Positions 1-7,936 of a DNA stretch of 64,000 nt are shown here, piece after piece. Location of the stretch: assembly GCA_041394265.1 (NCBI GenBank), contig JAWKIO010000005.1, forward strand, positions 1,116,001 through 1,180,000, given 5' to 3'. The stretch is from Acidimicrobiales bacterium. Its GTDB lineage: Bacteria; Actinomycetota; Acidimicrobiia; Acidimicrobiales; SZUA-35. The position numbers and the translations under genes are program-made. The stretch's first letter is position 1. Every line of letters begins with the position of its first letter. The notes beneath the pieces were generated by a model. It searched no databases. It was not told the origin of the DNA and was given only the letters and a program-made list of their open reading frames with translations.

Positions 1-789
1 GAGGCGGGTGGCACCAATCTGGGGAGCGGGCACGGTTCGGGTGAGTTCGACCGGGCGCCCCACCATGAGTTCGGCGAGCGATTCTCGCGTGGACTCCGAT
101 GGTCGGGTCGTGCCCGAGACCTTGCCGTCTCGCAAGACCGTGATCTCGTCGGACAGCTCCATCACCTCGTGCAGCTTGTGCGAGATGAAGATCAGACCCT
201 TGCCGTCGGCAGTCATCTGCCGCAAGGTCACGAACAGCTCGTCGACCTCGGGCGGGGTCAGCACCGCCGTCGGCTCGTCGAGCACGAGCAAGCGGGCGTC
301 TCGATAGAGCGCCTTCAGGATCTCCGCTCGCTGCCGCTCGCCGACCGCCAACTGCCAAACGTAGGCGTCGGGGTCGACATGGAGGCCGTAGCGTTCCGAC
401 ACCTCGGCGAGGCGGGCCTTCACGGGCCGCATGTCGCTCAGGCCGCGGCGGCCACCGAGTCCGAGGGCGACGTTCTCGGCGACCGTCAACGTGGGCACCA
501 GCATGAAGTGCTGGTGGATCATGCCGATGCCGCGTTCGATCGCGTTCAACGGCGACGTGATCTTGACCTCTTCGCCGTCGAATCGGATCGTGCCGCCGTC
601 GGGCTGGTAGAGCCCGTAGACGACTTTCATGAGCGTGCTCTTGCCAGCTCCGTTCTCACCCAGAAGGGTGTGCACCTGACCGGGCAGCACCGTCAGATCG
701 ACGGCGTCGTTCGCCAGCACCCCGGGGAATCGTTTGGTGATCCCCCGGAGTTCGAGCATGGGTGCTGTCCGGTCAGTGTGCGTCGTCAT
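1..789 (-). CDS. ABC transporter ATP-binding protein, sugar/nucleoside type (partial, C-terminus off the left edge)
   Basis: ATPase subunit expected to power the nucleoside-type importer encoded upstream in the same operon. The reading frame opens at ATG 787-789 and runs off the window. Walker A GENGAGKST lies at ~44-52, the Q-loop region follows in IGMIHQHFM, the signature region is QLAVGERQRAEI at ~145-156, and Walker B LLVLDEPTAV is at ~164-173, followed by the switch His in ISHKLHE. This fits the first ATPase domain of the RbsA/NupO (YufO) class, which normally carries two ATPase domains in ~500 aa; only ~263 residues are visible. The start lies 8 nt after the stop of the BMP lipoprotein gene. 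Family confidence is high, substrate uncertain. Confidence 0.93.
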   Translation of the reverse strand, partial: MTTHTDRTAPMLELRGITKRFPGVLANDAVDLTVLPGQVHTLLGENGAGKSTLMKVVYGLYQPDGGTIRFDGEEVKITSPLNAIERGIGMIHQHFMLVPTLTVAENVALGLGGRRGLSDMRPVKARLAEVSERYGLHVDPDAYVWQLAVGERQRAEILKALYRDARLLVLDEPTAVLTPPEVDELFVTLRQMTADGKGLIFISHKLHEVMELSDEITVLRDGKVSGTTRPSESTRESLAELMVGRPVELTRTVPAPQIGATRL

Positions 790-797
790 CGAAGGGC

Positions 798-1835
798 CTA
801 CTCGATGCCCGTCGTGATCGAACCGTCGGCGATACCGGCGGCGGTGGCGTCGGCGGCCTCCTTGATGGCGGCATCGAGCGGGTAGGCGTCGTTGTATTCG
901 ATCACGAGGCCGCCGTTGGCGAGCGTCAGGATGTAGACCTCGCCGCCGAGGGTGCCGGCTTCGATCGAATCGATGAGATCCGAGATGACGACTTCCCAGT
1001 GGTAGACCTGCGAGGCGACGACGATGTCTTCACCGAGTGCGGTCTGGTTCGACTGGGTGCCGAACCACGGGACGCCGTCCTCGCTGGCGACGCCCGTGGC
1101 ACCCACGACCATCTGGGCGCTGCCGGTGAGCACGTCGGCGCCGGCGCCGATGAGGGCGGTGGCAGCCTCGGCGGCCAGGGCGACGTCGCTGAACGACTCG
1201 ATGTAGTTGACGTTGACATCGACTGCTGCGTCCTGAGCGGCAACGCCGGCACTGAAGCCGTCGACGTAGAGCTTGGCGTCACCGACCTCGACCGGGCCGA
1301 CGACACCGATGTTGCCGGCTCCAGAGATCTGGGCGGCGATCGTGCCCATCACGTAGCCGCCCTCATCGGCTCGCACCGTGTAGGCGGAGACGTTCGGGAG
1401 GTCGAAGGTGTCGGCCGAGGTGCCCCAGGCGAAGGCCACCTCGGGGAAGTCGGGGGCGATCTCGGCGAGCGGGCCGCCGTACTGCGAACCGTGGGCGATC
1501 ACGAGGTCGTAGCCGTCCTCGGCGTAGCCGCGAAGTGCTGCGGCGGCGTCTTCGACGACGAAGGTGCTGTCGGTGACGTCGAACTCGATCTCACGATCGG
1601 CGCCGATGGCGTTGATGGCGTCGACCATGCTCTGGGTGAAGGCAAGGTCGTTGCTGGCGCTCGGTGCCACCATGGCGATCCGGAACGGCTCGCCAGCTGC
1701 CGAGTCGCCACTGTCGGCACCGTCACTGCTCGCCGAGTCGCCGGCGCTGTCGGAGCTGCCACCACAGGCGGCAGCGAACAGCGACAGGGCGGCGAGTAAC
1801 GCCACCAGCAGCTTGTAGGGGTGTTTGCTGTTCAT
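798..1835 (-). CDS. BMP family ABC transporter substrate-binding lipoprotein
   Basis: Extracytoplasmic solute-binding lipoprotein of the BMP/PnrA/NupN family (345 aa), whose characterised members bind purine nucleosides or, in some spirochaetes, riboflavin. The N-terminus is a lipoprotein signal: MNSKHPYKLL, a hydrophobic stretch, then lipobox LFAAAC with Cys24, followed by a Ser/Gly/Asp-rich linker to ~48. The mature part starts with FRIAMVAPSASNDLAF and carries the typical periplasmic-binding fold signatures (LVIAHGSQYG, VAFAWGTSAD). It sits between the broken permease gene and the ATPase gene, so it is probably subject to polar effects of the upstream IS insertion. Ligand unknown from sequence. 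Confidence 0.93.
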   Translation of the reverse strand: MNSKHPYKLLVALLAALSLFAAACGGSSDSAGDSASSDGADSGDSAAGEPFRIAMVAPSASNDLAFTQSMVDAINAIGADREIEFDVTDSTFVVEDAAAALRGYAEDGYDLVIAHGSQYGGPLAEIAPDFPEVAFAWGTSADTFDLPNVSAYTVRADEGGYVMGTIAAQISGAGNIGVVGPVEVGDAKLYVDGFSAGVAAQDAAVDVNVNYIESFSDVALAAEAATALIGAGADVLTGSAQMVVGATGVASEDGVPWFGTQSNQTALGEDIVVASQVYHWEVVISDLIDSIEAGTLGGEVYILTLANGGLVIEYNDAYPLDAAIKEAADATAAGIADGSITTGIE

Positions 1836-2218
1836 GATGCTCTCCCAAGTTTCATGGTTGGTTACGGAGGATCTGAGAATCGGAGCGAAGCGCGACGTGG
1901 CTCAGCCGGCGCGATCGAACGGGCGGGTGAGCGCCGCCGGGGCACCGATGCGGCGACTCACGACGACGAGCACGAGGATGGTCAGCACCGCAGGAGCCAT
2001 GGCGGTGAGGCTGGAGGCCGGGCCGGACACGATGCCGAGGGTGCGCCACTGGAGCACGGTGGCAGAGACGACACCGAACAGCAGTGCACCGCTCATCACC
2101 CAGGGCATGCGCCAGGCGCCGAAGTAGACGAGGGCGATGGCGATGAAGCCCTGGCCATTGGTGAGGTTCTGCTGGAAGATGCCGACCTCCATCGCGAGGG
2201 CGGCGCCAGCGAGCCCGG

Positions 2219-2222
2219 CTAG
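2219..2222. repeat. Target site duplication CTAG (left copy)
   Basis: This 4-bp direct repeat of 3507-3510 abuts the left end of the IS. CTAG is a palindromic 4-bp target of the kind IS5-group elements use. It contributes the first base of an Ala codon on resuming the permease frame. Confidence 0.85.
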
Positions 2223-3506
2223 CAGGGCGCGGAAAATCGGCTTGTAGCGGCGGTTCTGGTCGGGATCGGTAGGGCTGGCTGGTTCTCGTGGCCCTGGGCT
2301 GGCCGGAGGACCGGCTCGGGTAGCTGTCGGGGCCCTGGCTTCAGGCTGGTATGGCGGTGTCGAGGGCGCAGATCCGGATCAGGTTGTAGGTCGCTGCCTC
2401 GATCTTGAGCCAGGCCCGGTTCTTGGTCTGGCCGATGTAGCGGAGCTTGCGGCCCGCCCCGACGGTCTTGATCCAACCGAAGGGTTCCTCCACGCGTTTC
2501 CGGATCCGCAGCGACGTGCGGTAGCCCTCGTGCCGGGTCGTGCGGCCATCGATCGCGGAGCGACGATTCGAGGTGTTCTGCGCGACATGCGGGGTGAACC
2601 CCAACTCCCGGACTCCGGCCACGAAGTCTTTGGTGTCATAGCTCTTGTCCGCCGCCACGGTCCGACGCCGACCCGATGCCGGCAACCGTTTGAGCATCTC
2701 GGTCGCGCAGTCCCGCTCGGCGTAACCGGTCGCTTGGGTCAGCTCGACATCGACGATCAGGCCGGACCGGTTCTCGATCAACAGATGCCCCATGTAGGAC
2801 AGCTCTGCTGCGGCGTTGGAAGACTTCCGGAACAGCATCGCTTCGGGATCGGTCGTGGAGGTGTGGGTCTTGTTCGATCGCCGCTGGCCTTTGAAGTCGA
2901 CCTCGGCGTTGCGGCCCTTGAACCCGTTCCCGTCGCCGTCGTCGTCGGACCTGTCGTTGGGTTTGAAGCTCTTGTTCGATGCCCACGCCTGCAACAGCGT
3001 GCCGTCCACGCTGAAGTGTTCCGAGGAGGTGTAGCGCCGCAACCTGGCCTGGGCGACGACGGCGGCGAAGAACTCGTCCGCGATCGCATGATCCAACAGG
3101 CGTTGACGGTTCTTGGTGAACGTGGTCGGATCGAACGCCCGATCATCGATCGCCATGTCCAGGAACCACTTGAACAACATGTCGTAGTTCAACCGTTCAC
3201 AGAACGCCCGCTCGGAACGGATCGAGTAGAGCGCCATCAACACCGTCGCCTTCAACAGGGTCTCGGGCGGCACGCTGCGGCGGCCCGAGTCCGCGTACAT
3301 GGCATCGAACCGGTCATCCATGCCAGCCAGGACTTCGTCGACCACAGCCCGGATCCGGCGGATCGGATGATCGGTCGGGATCAGGTCCTCGGTCGAGAGC
3401 GACGACAACATCGACAACTGGCGATCAGGCGTTCCACGCATACCCACCAGTATTTTCGATCCCCGCCCAGAACGCGAGCCCCAATCAGACGAACTTCAGC
3501 ACCCTG
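2223..3506 (-). mobile_element. Insertion sequence, IS5-like, 1284 bp, flanked by CTAG target duplications
   Basis: The element is delimited by direct CTAG duplications at 2219-2222 and 3507-3510. The ends are imperfect inverted repeats: the left begins CAGGGCGCGGAAAAT and the right, read inward, CAGGGTGCTGAAGTT, about 15 of the first 20 positions identical. One long gene for a DDE transposase fills it. Both ends, both target duplications and the transposase frame are intact, which points to a recent insertion. Assignment to IS5 rather than a neighbouring DDE family is by protein resemblance and the 4-bp CTAG target. Confidence 0.92.
2341..3447 (-). CDS. IS5-like DDE transposase
   Basis: Transposase of the surrounding IS (368 aa from GTG 3447, or 366 aa from ATG 3441, which matches the usual MRG start). 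The N-terminal DUF772-like region includes RSVPPETLLKA and YSIRSERAFCERLNYD. The DDE core is visible as HFSVDGTLLQAW (first D), TVAADKSYDT (second D) and RKRVEEPFGWIK (E). The segment RNAEVDFKGQRRSN with THTSTTDPEA, and VAQNTSNRRSAIDGRT, are conserved in this transposase group. No frameshift or internal stop, so it may be active. It is transcribed in the same direction as the disrupted permease. Confidence 0.93.
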   Translation of the reverse strand: MGMRGTPDRQLSMLSSLSTEDLIPTDHPIRRIRAVVDEVLAGMDDRFDAMYADSGRRSVPPETLLKATVLMALYSIRSERAFCERLNYDMLFKWFLDMAIDDRAFDPTTFTKNRQRLLDHAIADEFFAAVVAQARLRRYTSSEHFSVDGTLLQAWASNKSFKPNDRSDDDGDGNGFKGRNAEVDFKGQRRSNKTHTSTTDPEAMLFRKSSNAAAELSYMGHLLIENRSGLIVDVELTQATGYAERDCATEMLKRLPASGRRRTVAADKSYDTKDFVAGVRELGFTPHVAQNTSNRRSAIDGRTTRHEGYRTSLRIRKRVEEPFGWIKTVGAGRKLRYIGQTKNRAWLKIEAATYNLIRICALDTAIPA

Positions 3507-3510
3507 CTAG
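3507..3510. repeat. Target site duplication CTAG (right copy)
   Basis: Direct repeat of 2219-2222 abutting the right end of the IS. On the minus strand it supplies the Leu codon CTA and the first base of the next permease codon. Confidence 0.85.
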
Positions 3511-4118
3511 TGCGTTGCCGATGATGATGGTGGTGGTGCGCACGCCGTTGACGCTCACGCCGAGGGTGTCGGCGGCTTCGGGGGTCTCGCCGACGGCTCG
3601 AACATTGAGGCCGAACGTGGTCCGGTTCACGATGAACCACATGATCGGCACCAGCAGGAACGCGAGATACACGAGCGGGTTGTGGTTGAAGAAGATGTCG
3701 CCGATGTGCGGGATGTCGGACAGCACGGGAACCGGCGCCTTGCCGACACCCTTGATCGGAATCGGGGTGCCGACCTGCTTCTGGTAGAGGAGGTCGGTGA
3801 AGCCCAGACCAAAGAGGAAGATGCCGATCCCACTGATGCCCTGTTCGGCGTGCATCACGACGGTGAGGAACGCATAGATCACACCCATCACCGCGCCGAT
3901 GGCGATCGCCACGAGGATCCCGGTAGTGGTGCTCCCCGTCTTGAGTGCGGTGTAGTAAGCCGAGTAGGCGCCGATGAGCATGACGCCCTCGACCCCGAGA
4001 TTGAGCACACCGCTGCGCTGCCCGAGGGTCTCACCGAGGGCGGCGAACAGGAAGGGCGTGGCCAGCCGGATGCCCGACGCCAACGTGGCGACGAGGACCG
4101 TGAGGGTGAAGAAGTCGC

Positions 4119-5258
4119 TCATCGTGCCCCCTCGCCGTTGCTCGATTCGACCCAGCGTTCGAGGCGCTTGCGGAACCGCAAGCTGCCGACCACGAACACG
4201 ACCACCACACCATTGAGGGCGACGATGAGCGCCGCCGGCACCTGCAGCTCTCGCTGGAGTTCGATGCCGCCGGTGAGCAGTCCACCGAAGAGGAACGAGG
4301 CGGGCACCGTGAACAGCGGGTGGAGGCCACCGAAGAGTGCAGTGACGATGCCGTTGAACCCGGCATTCTGGGTGAAGCCGGCAGCGCCGCCTTCACCGAT
4401 GAGCCGGTGGGACTCGCTGCCGAACACCAAGATGGCGCCCGCCACCCCCGAGCACGCCCCGCTGAACGCCATGGCCTCGACGATCGACTTCTTCACCGGC
4501 ATGCCGGCGTAGCGAGAGGCATCGGGGTTGTGACCGACGGCGCGTAGGCGCACACCCAGCGCACTCTCGAACAGCAGGTAGTAGCCGAGGATGGCAACGA
4601 TGATGGCGACGATGAAGCCGAAGTGAAGACGCGTGCCACCCGGCAGCAGCGGGAGGTCGGCGTTCTCGCTCAGCCGCTTCGTCTGCTGGATCTTGATGGC
4701 GCCCTTCTCGATCAGCAGGTCCTGCAGCAGGAAGCTCAGGAACTGGGCAGCGACGATGTTCATCATGATCGTCGAGAGGATCTCGCTCACCCCGGCATAG
4801 GCCTTCAGTGCTCCCGGTATTGCCGCCCAACACGCGCCACCGACCGCTCCGAGCACCAACACCAACGGTACGAGCAGCGGACGGGGAAGATCCGGGAGGG
4901 CGAGCGCGGTGATGGTGGAGGCGATCGCCCCGGCGATGATTTGGCCCTCGCCACCGAGGTTGACCGCACCGGCTCGGAAGGCGATGGAAATGCCGACACC
5001 GACCAGCATCAGCGGCATGGCCTTGATGGCGGTGTCGGCGAGGTTGTCGACCGAGCCGAAACCGCCATGGATCAACGCTCGGTAACCGGTGAGCGGATTG
5101 GCGCCGAGTGCCAGCAACATGATGGCGCCCACGGCGAGTGCGGCAATGACTGCGCTGAGCGGCACGACGAGGCCGACGACAGGGCGGACCAACCGACGGA
5201 CCAGGGAATCGGAGGAGGCTTGCTGACCAGTTGGCTGAGGGGTGGCCACTGCTGCCAT
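4119..5258 (-). CDS. ABC transporter permease (NupP/BMP type)
   Basis: Integral membrane permease (379 aa), first gene of the importer operon. Multiple hydrophobic segments start with VVPLSAVIAALAVGAIMLLA. The motif FRAGAVNLGGEGQIIAGAIA is the family signature shared with RbsC/BmpC-type permeases, and ILSTIMMNIVAAQFL is typical of the nucleoside branch. The stop overlaps the ATG of the second permease by 4 nt, indicating translational coupling. This copy is intact. The start MAAVATPQPTG lies ~80 nt downstream of a possible TTGACA promoter element. Confidence 0.92.
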   Translation of the reverse strand: MAAVATPQPTGQQASSDSLVRRLVRPVVGLVVPLSAVIAALAVGAIMLLALGANPLTGYRALIHGGFGSVDNLADTAIKAMPLMLVGVGISIAFRAGAVNLGGEGQIIAGAIASTITALALPDLPRPLLVPLVLVLGAVGGACWAAIPGALKAYAGVSEILSTIMMNIVAAQFLSFLLQDLLIEKGAIKIQQTKRLSENADLPLLPGGTRLHFGFIVAIIVAILGYYLLFESALGVRLRAVGHNPDASRYAGMPVKKSIVEAMAFSGACSGVAGAILVFGSESHRLIGEGGAAGFTQNAGFNGIVTALFGGLHPLFTVPASFLFGGLLTGGIELQRELQVPAALIVALNGVVVVFVVGSLRFRKRLERWVESSNGEGAR

Positions 5259-5556
5259 TCGGCTACGACGTGGTACGCGGCGAGATGCTCGGCCGGTCGA
5301 TGGTCAGATTGTGCACGTGTTGCCCCCGGAGTCCGGGCGCAACATTTCCGCGAACTGAACGTTCTGTCAAGCACAACGACGGCCCGATTCGTGTTGTCGT
5401 CGGCAGCAGAACATCGCTCACAGGCCCATTCCTATTGGCGCTCGGGCGGTTTCGACACAACCGCTTGCTGCGTTCTTGCGGCCATAACACTTCGTTAACA
5501 TTTCCGTCGGCTCGGACTGGTCAGCAGACCAGGGGTTTTGAGTAGGGTGAGCCGCC
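5259..5556. promoter_or_regulatory. Divergent intergenic region, with a weak promoter candidate for the importer operon at 5342-5370
   Basis: About 300 bp without a gene separate the minus-strand importer operon from the plus-strand thiamine-binding-like gene. On the minus strand TTGACA (5370-5365) is followed after 17 bp by AAATGT (5347-5342), a good -35 with a poor -10. The spacer holds the 8-bp palindrome GAACGTTC. I see no TPP or purine riboswitch core, and no terminator. Confidence 0.35.
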
Positions 5557-5793
5557 ATGCCACTCGGTCGCATCGAGATCCTGGTCGAGCCGTTCAAGGA
5601 GAACGCTCCCGGTCCACACGTCCTCGCCGTGCTCGACCTGGTACGGAGTCGGGGCTTCAACGTCGACATGGGGCCGTTCTCCTCGACGATCGAGGGTGAA
5701 CTCACCGAGCTCATCGCCCTCACCTCGGAGCTCCTCCAGGCCGGCTTCGACGCCGGGGCCACCAGCATCCAGACGCGGATCGAGCGGGCATGA
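5557..5793 (+). CDS. Thiamine-binding (DUF77/MTH1187-YkoF type) small protein
   Basis: Short 78-aa protein beginning MPLGRIEILVEPF, with a GGGTGAG ribosome-binding site 5 nt upstream. The order LVEPFKENAPGPHVLAVLDL, then GFNVDMGPFSSTIEG, then FDAGATSIQTRIER matches the one-domain Thiamine_BP family (ferredoxin-like fold), whose members bind thiamine or related pyrimidines in the cytoplasm. It is slightly shorter than the usual ~95-100 aa. It precedes a putative regulator and is divergent from a BMP-type importer; a link between the ligand of this protein and that importer is only a guess. Confidence 0.72.
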   Translation: MPLGRIEILVEPFKENAPGPHVLAVLDLVRSRGFNVDMGPFSSTIEGELTELIALTSELLQAGFDAGATSIQTRIERA

Positions 5794-5823
5794 GTCGCAT
5801 GGTTCGCTCGGATGGGAGCGCCC

Positions 5824-6195
5824 ATGCCTGACGGCGCCGAGGAGTTCCTGTCGGCGCTGAAGCCCGTCGTCGAGCAGATGGGGGCAACGGTGGTGCACGC
5901 CCGGTCCTCTCGCCCCGGCGACCAACCGGTGCGGTGGAAGGGCCGGACGGTGGCGTTCGTCCGCACCACCGAACTCCACGGCGCGCTCGAGCGTCTGGCC
6001 GCCTCTGTCGAACGGGAACTCGGGGCCAGCCTGCCCGACATGGACCGGGCCCAGAAGCAGGCGGCGATTCGTCGGCTCGATGAGCAGGGAGCGTTCCTCC
6101 TGCGCGGCGCGGTCGAGGACGTGGCATCGTGGATGGGCGTGAGCAAGGTGACGCTGTACAGCTACCTCAATGCCATCGAACGAGCGAGCGAGTGA
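5824..6195 (+). CDS. Putative DNA-binding protein with C-terminal YheO-like helix-turn-helix
   Basis: 123-aa protein; the start ATG 5824 is chosen because GGGAG lies 5 nt upstream (an in-frame ATG at 5812 would add four residues). The C-terminal third, AAIRRLDEQGAFLLRGAVED followed by VASWMGVSKVTLYSYL, closely resembles the HTH_22 domain at the end of YheO-type regulators. The N-terminal ~75 residues are not the PAS-like domain of YheO and are not recognised. It follows the thiamine-binding-like gene by 30 nt and could regulate that cluster or the divergent importer. Confidence 0.65.
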   Translation: MPDGAEEFLSALKPVVEQMGATVVHARSSRPGDQPVRWKGRTVAFVRTTELHGALERLAASVERELGASLPDMDRAQKQAAIRRLDEQGAFLLRGAVEDVASWMGVSKVTLYSYLNAIERASE

Positions 6196-6227
6196 CGTGT
6201 GACAGAACGAGCGAGTGAGGTCGGTCG

Positions 6228-6662
6228 ATGAGTGAGCTGTTGGCGTCGCTCGACGACCTGATCGATCGGGCGCAGGCCACTCCGGCGTGGGTGGAACGTC
6301 ATTTGCAGTCGGCGACCGAACTCGTCGCCACGGCCGCCGACGATGGCGACGACCGCCAACCGGCGCTCGATCGCCTGGCTGTGCTCACCAACATGTTCGA
6401 TGACGTGCCACAGGTCGTCGGCCTCAACGACGATGCATCGTTCAGCCGGGCCGAGTGGGTCGACGAGTGCCTGTTCCTCACCATTGTGTTCACCGAGCCC
6501 GACCCCGACCGACGAGCGATGTTCCGTATCGTGCGAGCCGAGCCTCGGGTGTGGTACCAGACCGGGATCGACGGAGCCACCAACGAGATCACCGGACGGG
6601 CCGTCATCGTCCGGTTGCCGTGCGTGGACGGTGTCCTCGAGTTCGTTCCCGGGAGCTACTGA
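6228..6662 (+). CDS. Hypothetical protein
   Basis: 144-aa soluble, acidic protein, no family recognised. It starts MSELLASLDDLIDRAQ and ends VDGVLEFVPGSY; the middle contains a helical region rich in Asp/Ala and a beta-rich C-terminal half (ECLFLTIVFTEPDPDRRAMF, VWYQTGIDG). It lies 32 nt downstream of the YheO-like gene and ends 5 nt before the stop of the convergent crotonase. No signal peptide or membrane segment. Confidence 0.6.
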   Translation: MSELLASLDDLIDRAQATPAWVERHLQSATELVATAADDGDDRQPALDRLAVLTNMFDDVPQVVGLNDDASFSRAEWVDECLFLTIVFTEPDPDRRAMFRIVRAEPRVWYQTGIDGATNEITGRAVIVRLPCVDGVLEFVPGSY

Positions 6663-6667
6663 CGGCG

Positions 6668-7396
6668 CTACCGCCGGAGCTGCTCCGCCTGCAGCAGGGC
6701 ATTGTTCGACGAGCTGACGAACCACGTGTCGGGGTCGATGGCGAGGTGCGCACGCATACTCGCCTTGATCGTCCGCGAGCTCCCGTCGGGGAACGAGGCG
6801 AACCGATGCGCGAGTTCCTCGGCTCGGGTTCGCACGGCGTCGTCGGCGACGACCTCGTGGACCAGAGCGAGACGGTGGAGTTCTGGCGCCGGGACCCGGT
6901 CACCGATCAGTGCCAACCGGGCCATCACTTGCTCGGTCGACTTGAGCCGCAACCACGCTGCGTTCATCGGGATGGCTGCGCCCTGTTGGATCTCACCGAC
7001 CTGTAGGAACGAGGTTTCCCCGGCGATCACGAGATCACCCGACAGCGCCAGCGACGTGCCGGCGTTGATGCCGTAGCGCTCGAGCGCCACCACGATCGGA
7101 CACGCACACCGGAAGAGCGCGATGTGCATCCGTCGTGTGCTCGCAGCGAAGTGCGGCACCCAATCGTGTTGAGGCACCGCCTGCAGTTCGGTCAGATCGA
7201 TACCGGAGCAGAAGGCGCCACCCGAGCCTCGCAGCACGACGGCAGCCACGGATTGGTCATCACTCAACCCGTCGACGGCGTCGGCAACGGCGTCGATCAG
7301 CGGACCGGTGAGCGCGTTCTTGCGCTCCGGCCGGTTGAGCACGATCGCCGCCCATCCGTCGTGACGTTCGATCTCGACCAACGGTGTCTCGCTCAC
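6668..7396 (-). CDS. Enoyl-CoA hydratase/isomerase (crotonase) family protein
   Basis: 242-aa crotonase-fold enzyme acting on acyl-CoA thioesters. GTG start with GGAGGAG 8 nt upstream. The N-terminus has AAIVLNRPERKNALT, the oxyanion-hole segment is LRGSGGAFCSGIDLTEL (~54-70), and the second oxyanion strand is IVVALERYGINAGTSLALSGD. The usual second glycine-rich motif (AAINGxAxGGG) is altered here to ERYGINAG, and the catalytic Glu of classic hydratases is not obvious, so the actual reaction may differ from hydration. Next to a thioesterase gene on the same strand. Confidence 0.85.
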   Translation of the reverse strand: MSETPLVEIERHDGWAAIVLNRPERKNALTGPLIDAVADAVDGLSDDQSVAAVVLRGSGGAFCSGIDLTELQAVPQHDWVPHFAASTRRMHIALFRCACPIVVALERYGINAGTSLALSGDLVIAGETSFLQVGEIQQGAAIPMNAAWLRLKSTEQVMARLALIGDRVPAPELHRLALVHEVVADDAVRTRAEELAHRFASFPDGSSRTIKASMRAHLAIDPDTWFVSSSNNALLQAEQLRR

Positions 7397-7423
7397 GGCT
7401 CACTCCTCCCAGGTGCTGCGATG

Positions 7424-7858
7424 TTAGGTCCGGGGCCGCAGCACCGCCTGGGTCTGGGTGACCTTGGCGACCAGGCGATCGCCGTTGGTCACCTCGGTCT
7501 CGATCACGATCGTCGTGGAGCCGGCGTGCAGGGGCCGGGACGTTGCGGTGACCGTACCCTCCTTGACCCCTCGCAGGAAGTTCGTCTTGGACTCGATCGT
7601 CGACGTCGCGGCTGCGCCCTCGGGGAGGTTCAGGAATCCGCTGGCGCCACCAGCAGCGTCGGCGAGCGCCATGATCGCCCCGCCGTGGAGGAGCCCATTG
7701 CTGGTGCACAGACCGGGCGCCCACTCCAGGTGGAGCTGCACCACCTCTGGCGAGAACTCGCTCGCCCACGCTCCGAGCGTTGCCATCAGCGGCATCGTGG
7801 CGTGCACGGTCGCCGTGGCCTCGTTCGTCGTACTTCCTGCTGTCGTCTCGTCGGACAT
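7424..7858 (-). CDS. PaaI-type hotdog-fold thioesterase
   Basis: Hotdog-fold acyl-CoA thioesterase, ~144 aa. The hallmark is GLLHGGAIMALADAAGG, the HGG-helix motif of PaaI/YdiI thioesterases that carries the catalytic machinery, followed by the beta-sheet region KTNFLRGVKEGTVTATSRPL. ATG 7858 (MSDETT) is used; an in-frame GTG at 7867 is possible. It lies just upstream of the crotonase gene on the same strand (27 nt), so the two are probably co-transcribed. Confidence 0.85.
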   Translation of the reverse strand: MSDETTAGSTTNEATATVHATMPLMATLGAWASEFSPEVVQLHLEWAPGLCTSNGLLHGGAIMALADAAGGASGFLNLPEGAAATSTIESKTNFLRGVKEGTVTATSRPLHAGSTTIVIETEVTNGDRLVAKVTQTQAVLRPRT

Positions 7859-7936
7859 CGTCTCCACCCCCGGTTCGTGTGCGAGCGACGTTACCGAGCC
7901 TCGGCACGCCGAGCCATGACCTCCGAGGTCATGCGC

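Larger units (their letters stand above)
1902..4122 (-). pseudogene. ABC transporter permease (NupQ/BMP type) interrupted by an insertion sequence
   Basis: The 5' part (4122 down to the CTAG at 3507-3510) encodes ~205 residues of a membrane permease starting MSDFFTLTVLVATL, with the family motif VLNLGVEGVMLIGAYSAY. It reads into the IS and stops at 3496. The 3' part resumes at the second CTAG (2219-2222), reads LAGLAGAALAMEVGIF and ends at TGA 1902-1904. Deleting one CTAG plus 2223-3506 restores an uninterrupted 310-aa frame with the continuous segment GNALAGLAGAALA, typical of this permease family. Its start overlaps the stop of the upstream permease by 4 nt (ATGA). The importer therefore lacks one of two permease subunits unless the IS excises. 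Confidence 0.9.

Noticed and set aside
5351..5366. LexA/SOS-box-like GAAC-TGAAC-GTTC
   Set aside because: The spacer is 5 nt rather than the 4 nt of the mycobacterial-type box, and the neighbours are not DNA-repair genes.
5259..5556. TPP or purine riboswitch in front of the thiamine-binding/importer genes
   Set aside because: No TPP (CUGAGA...) or purine-aptamer core could be found by eye on either strand.
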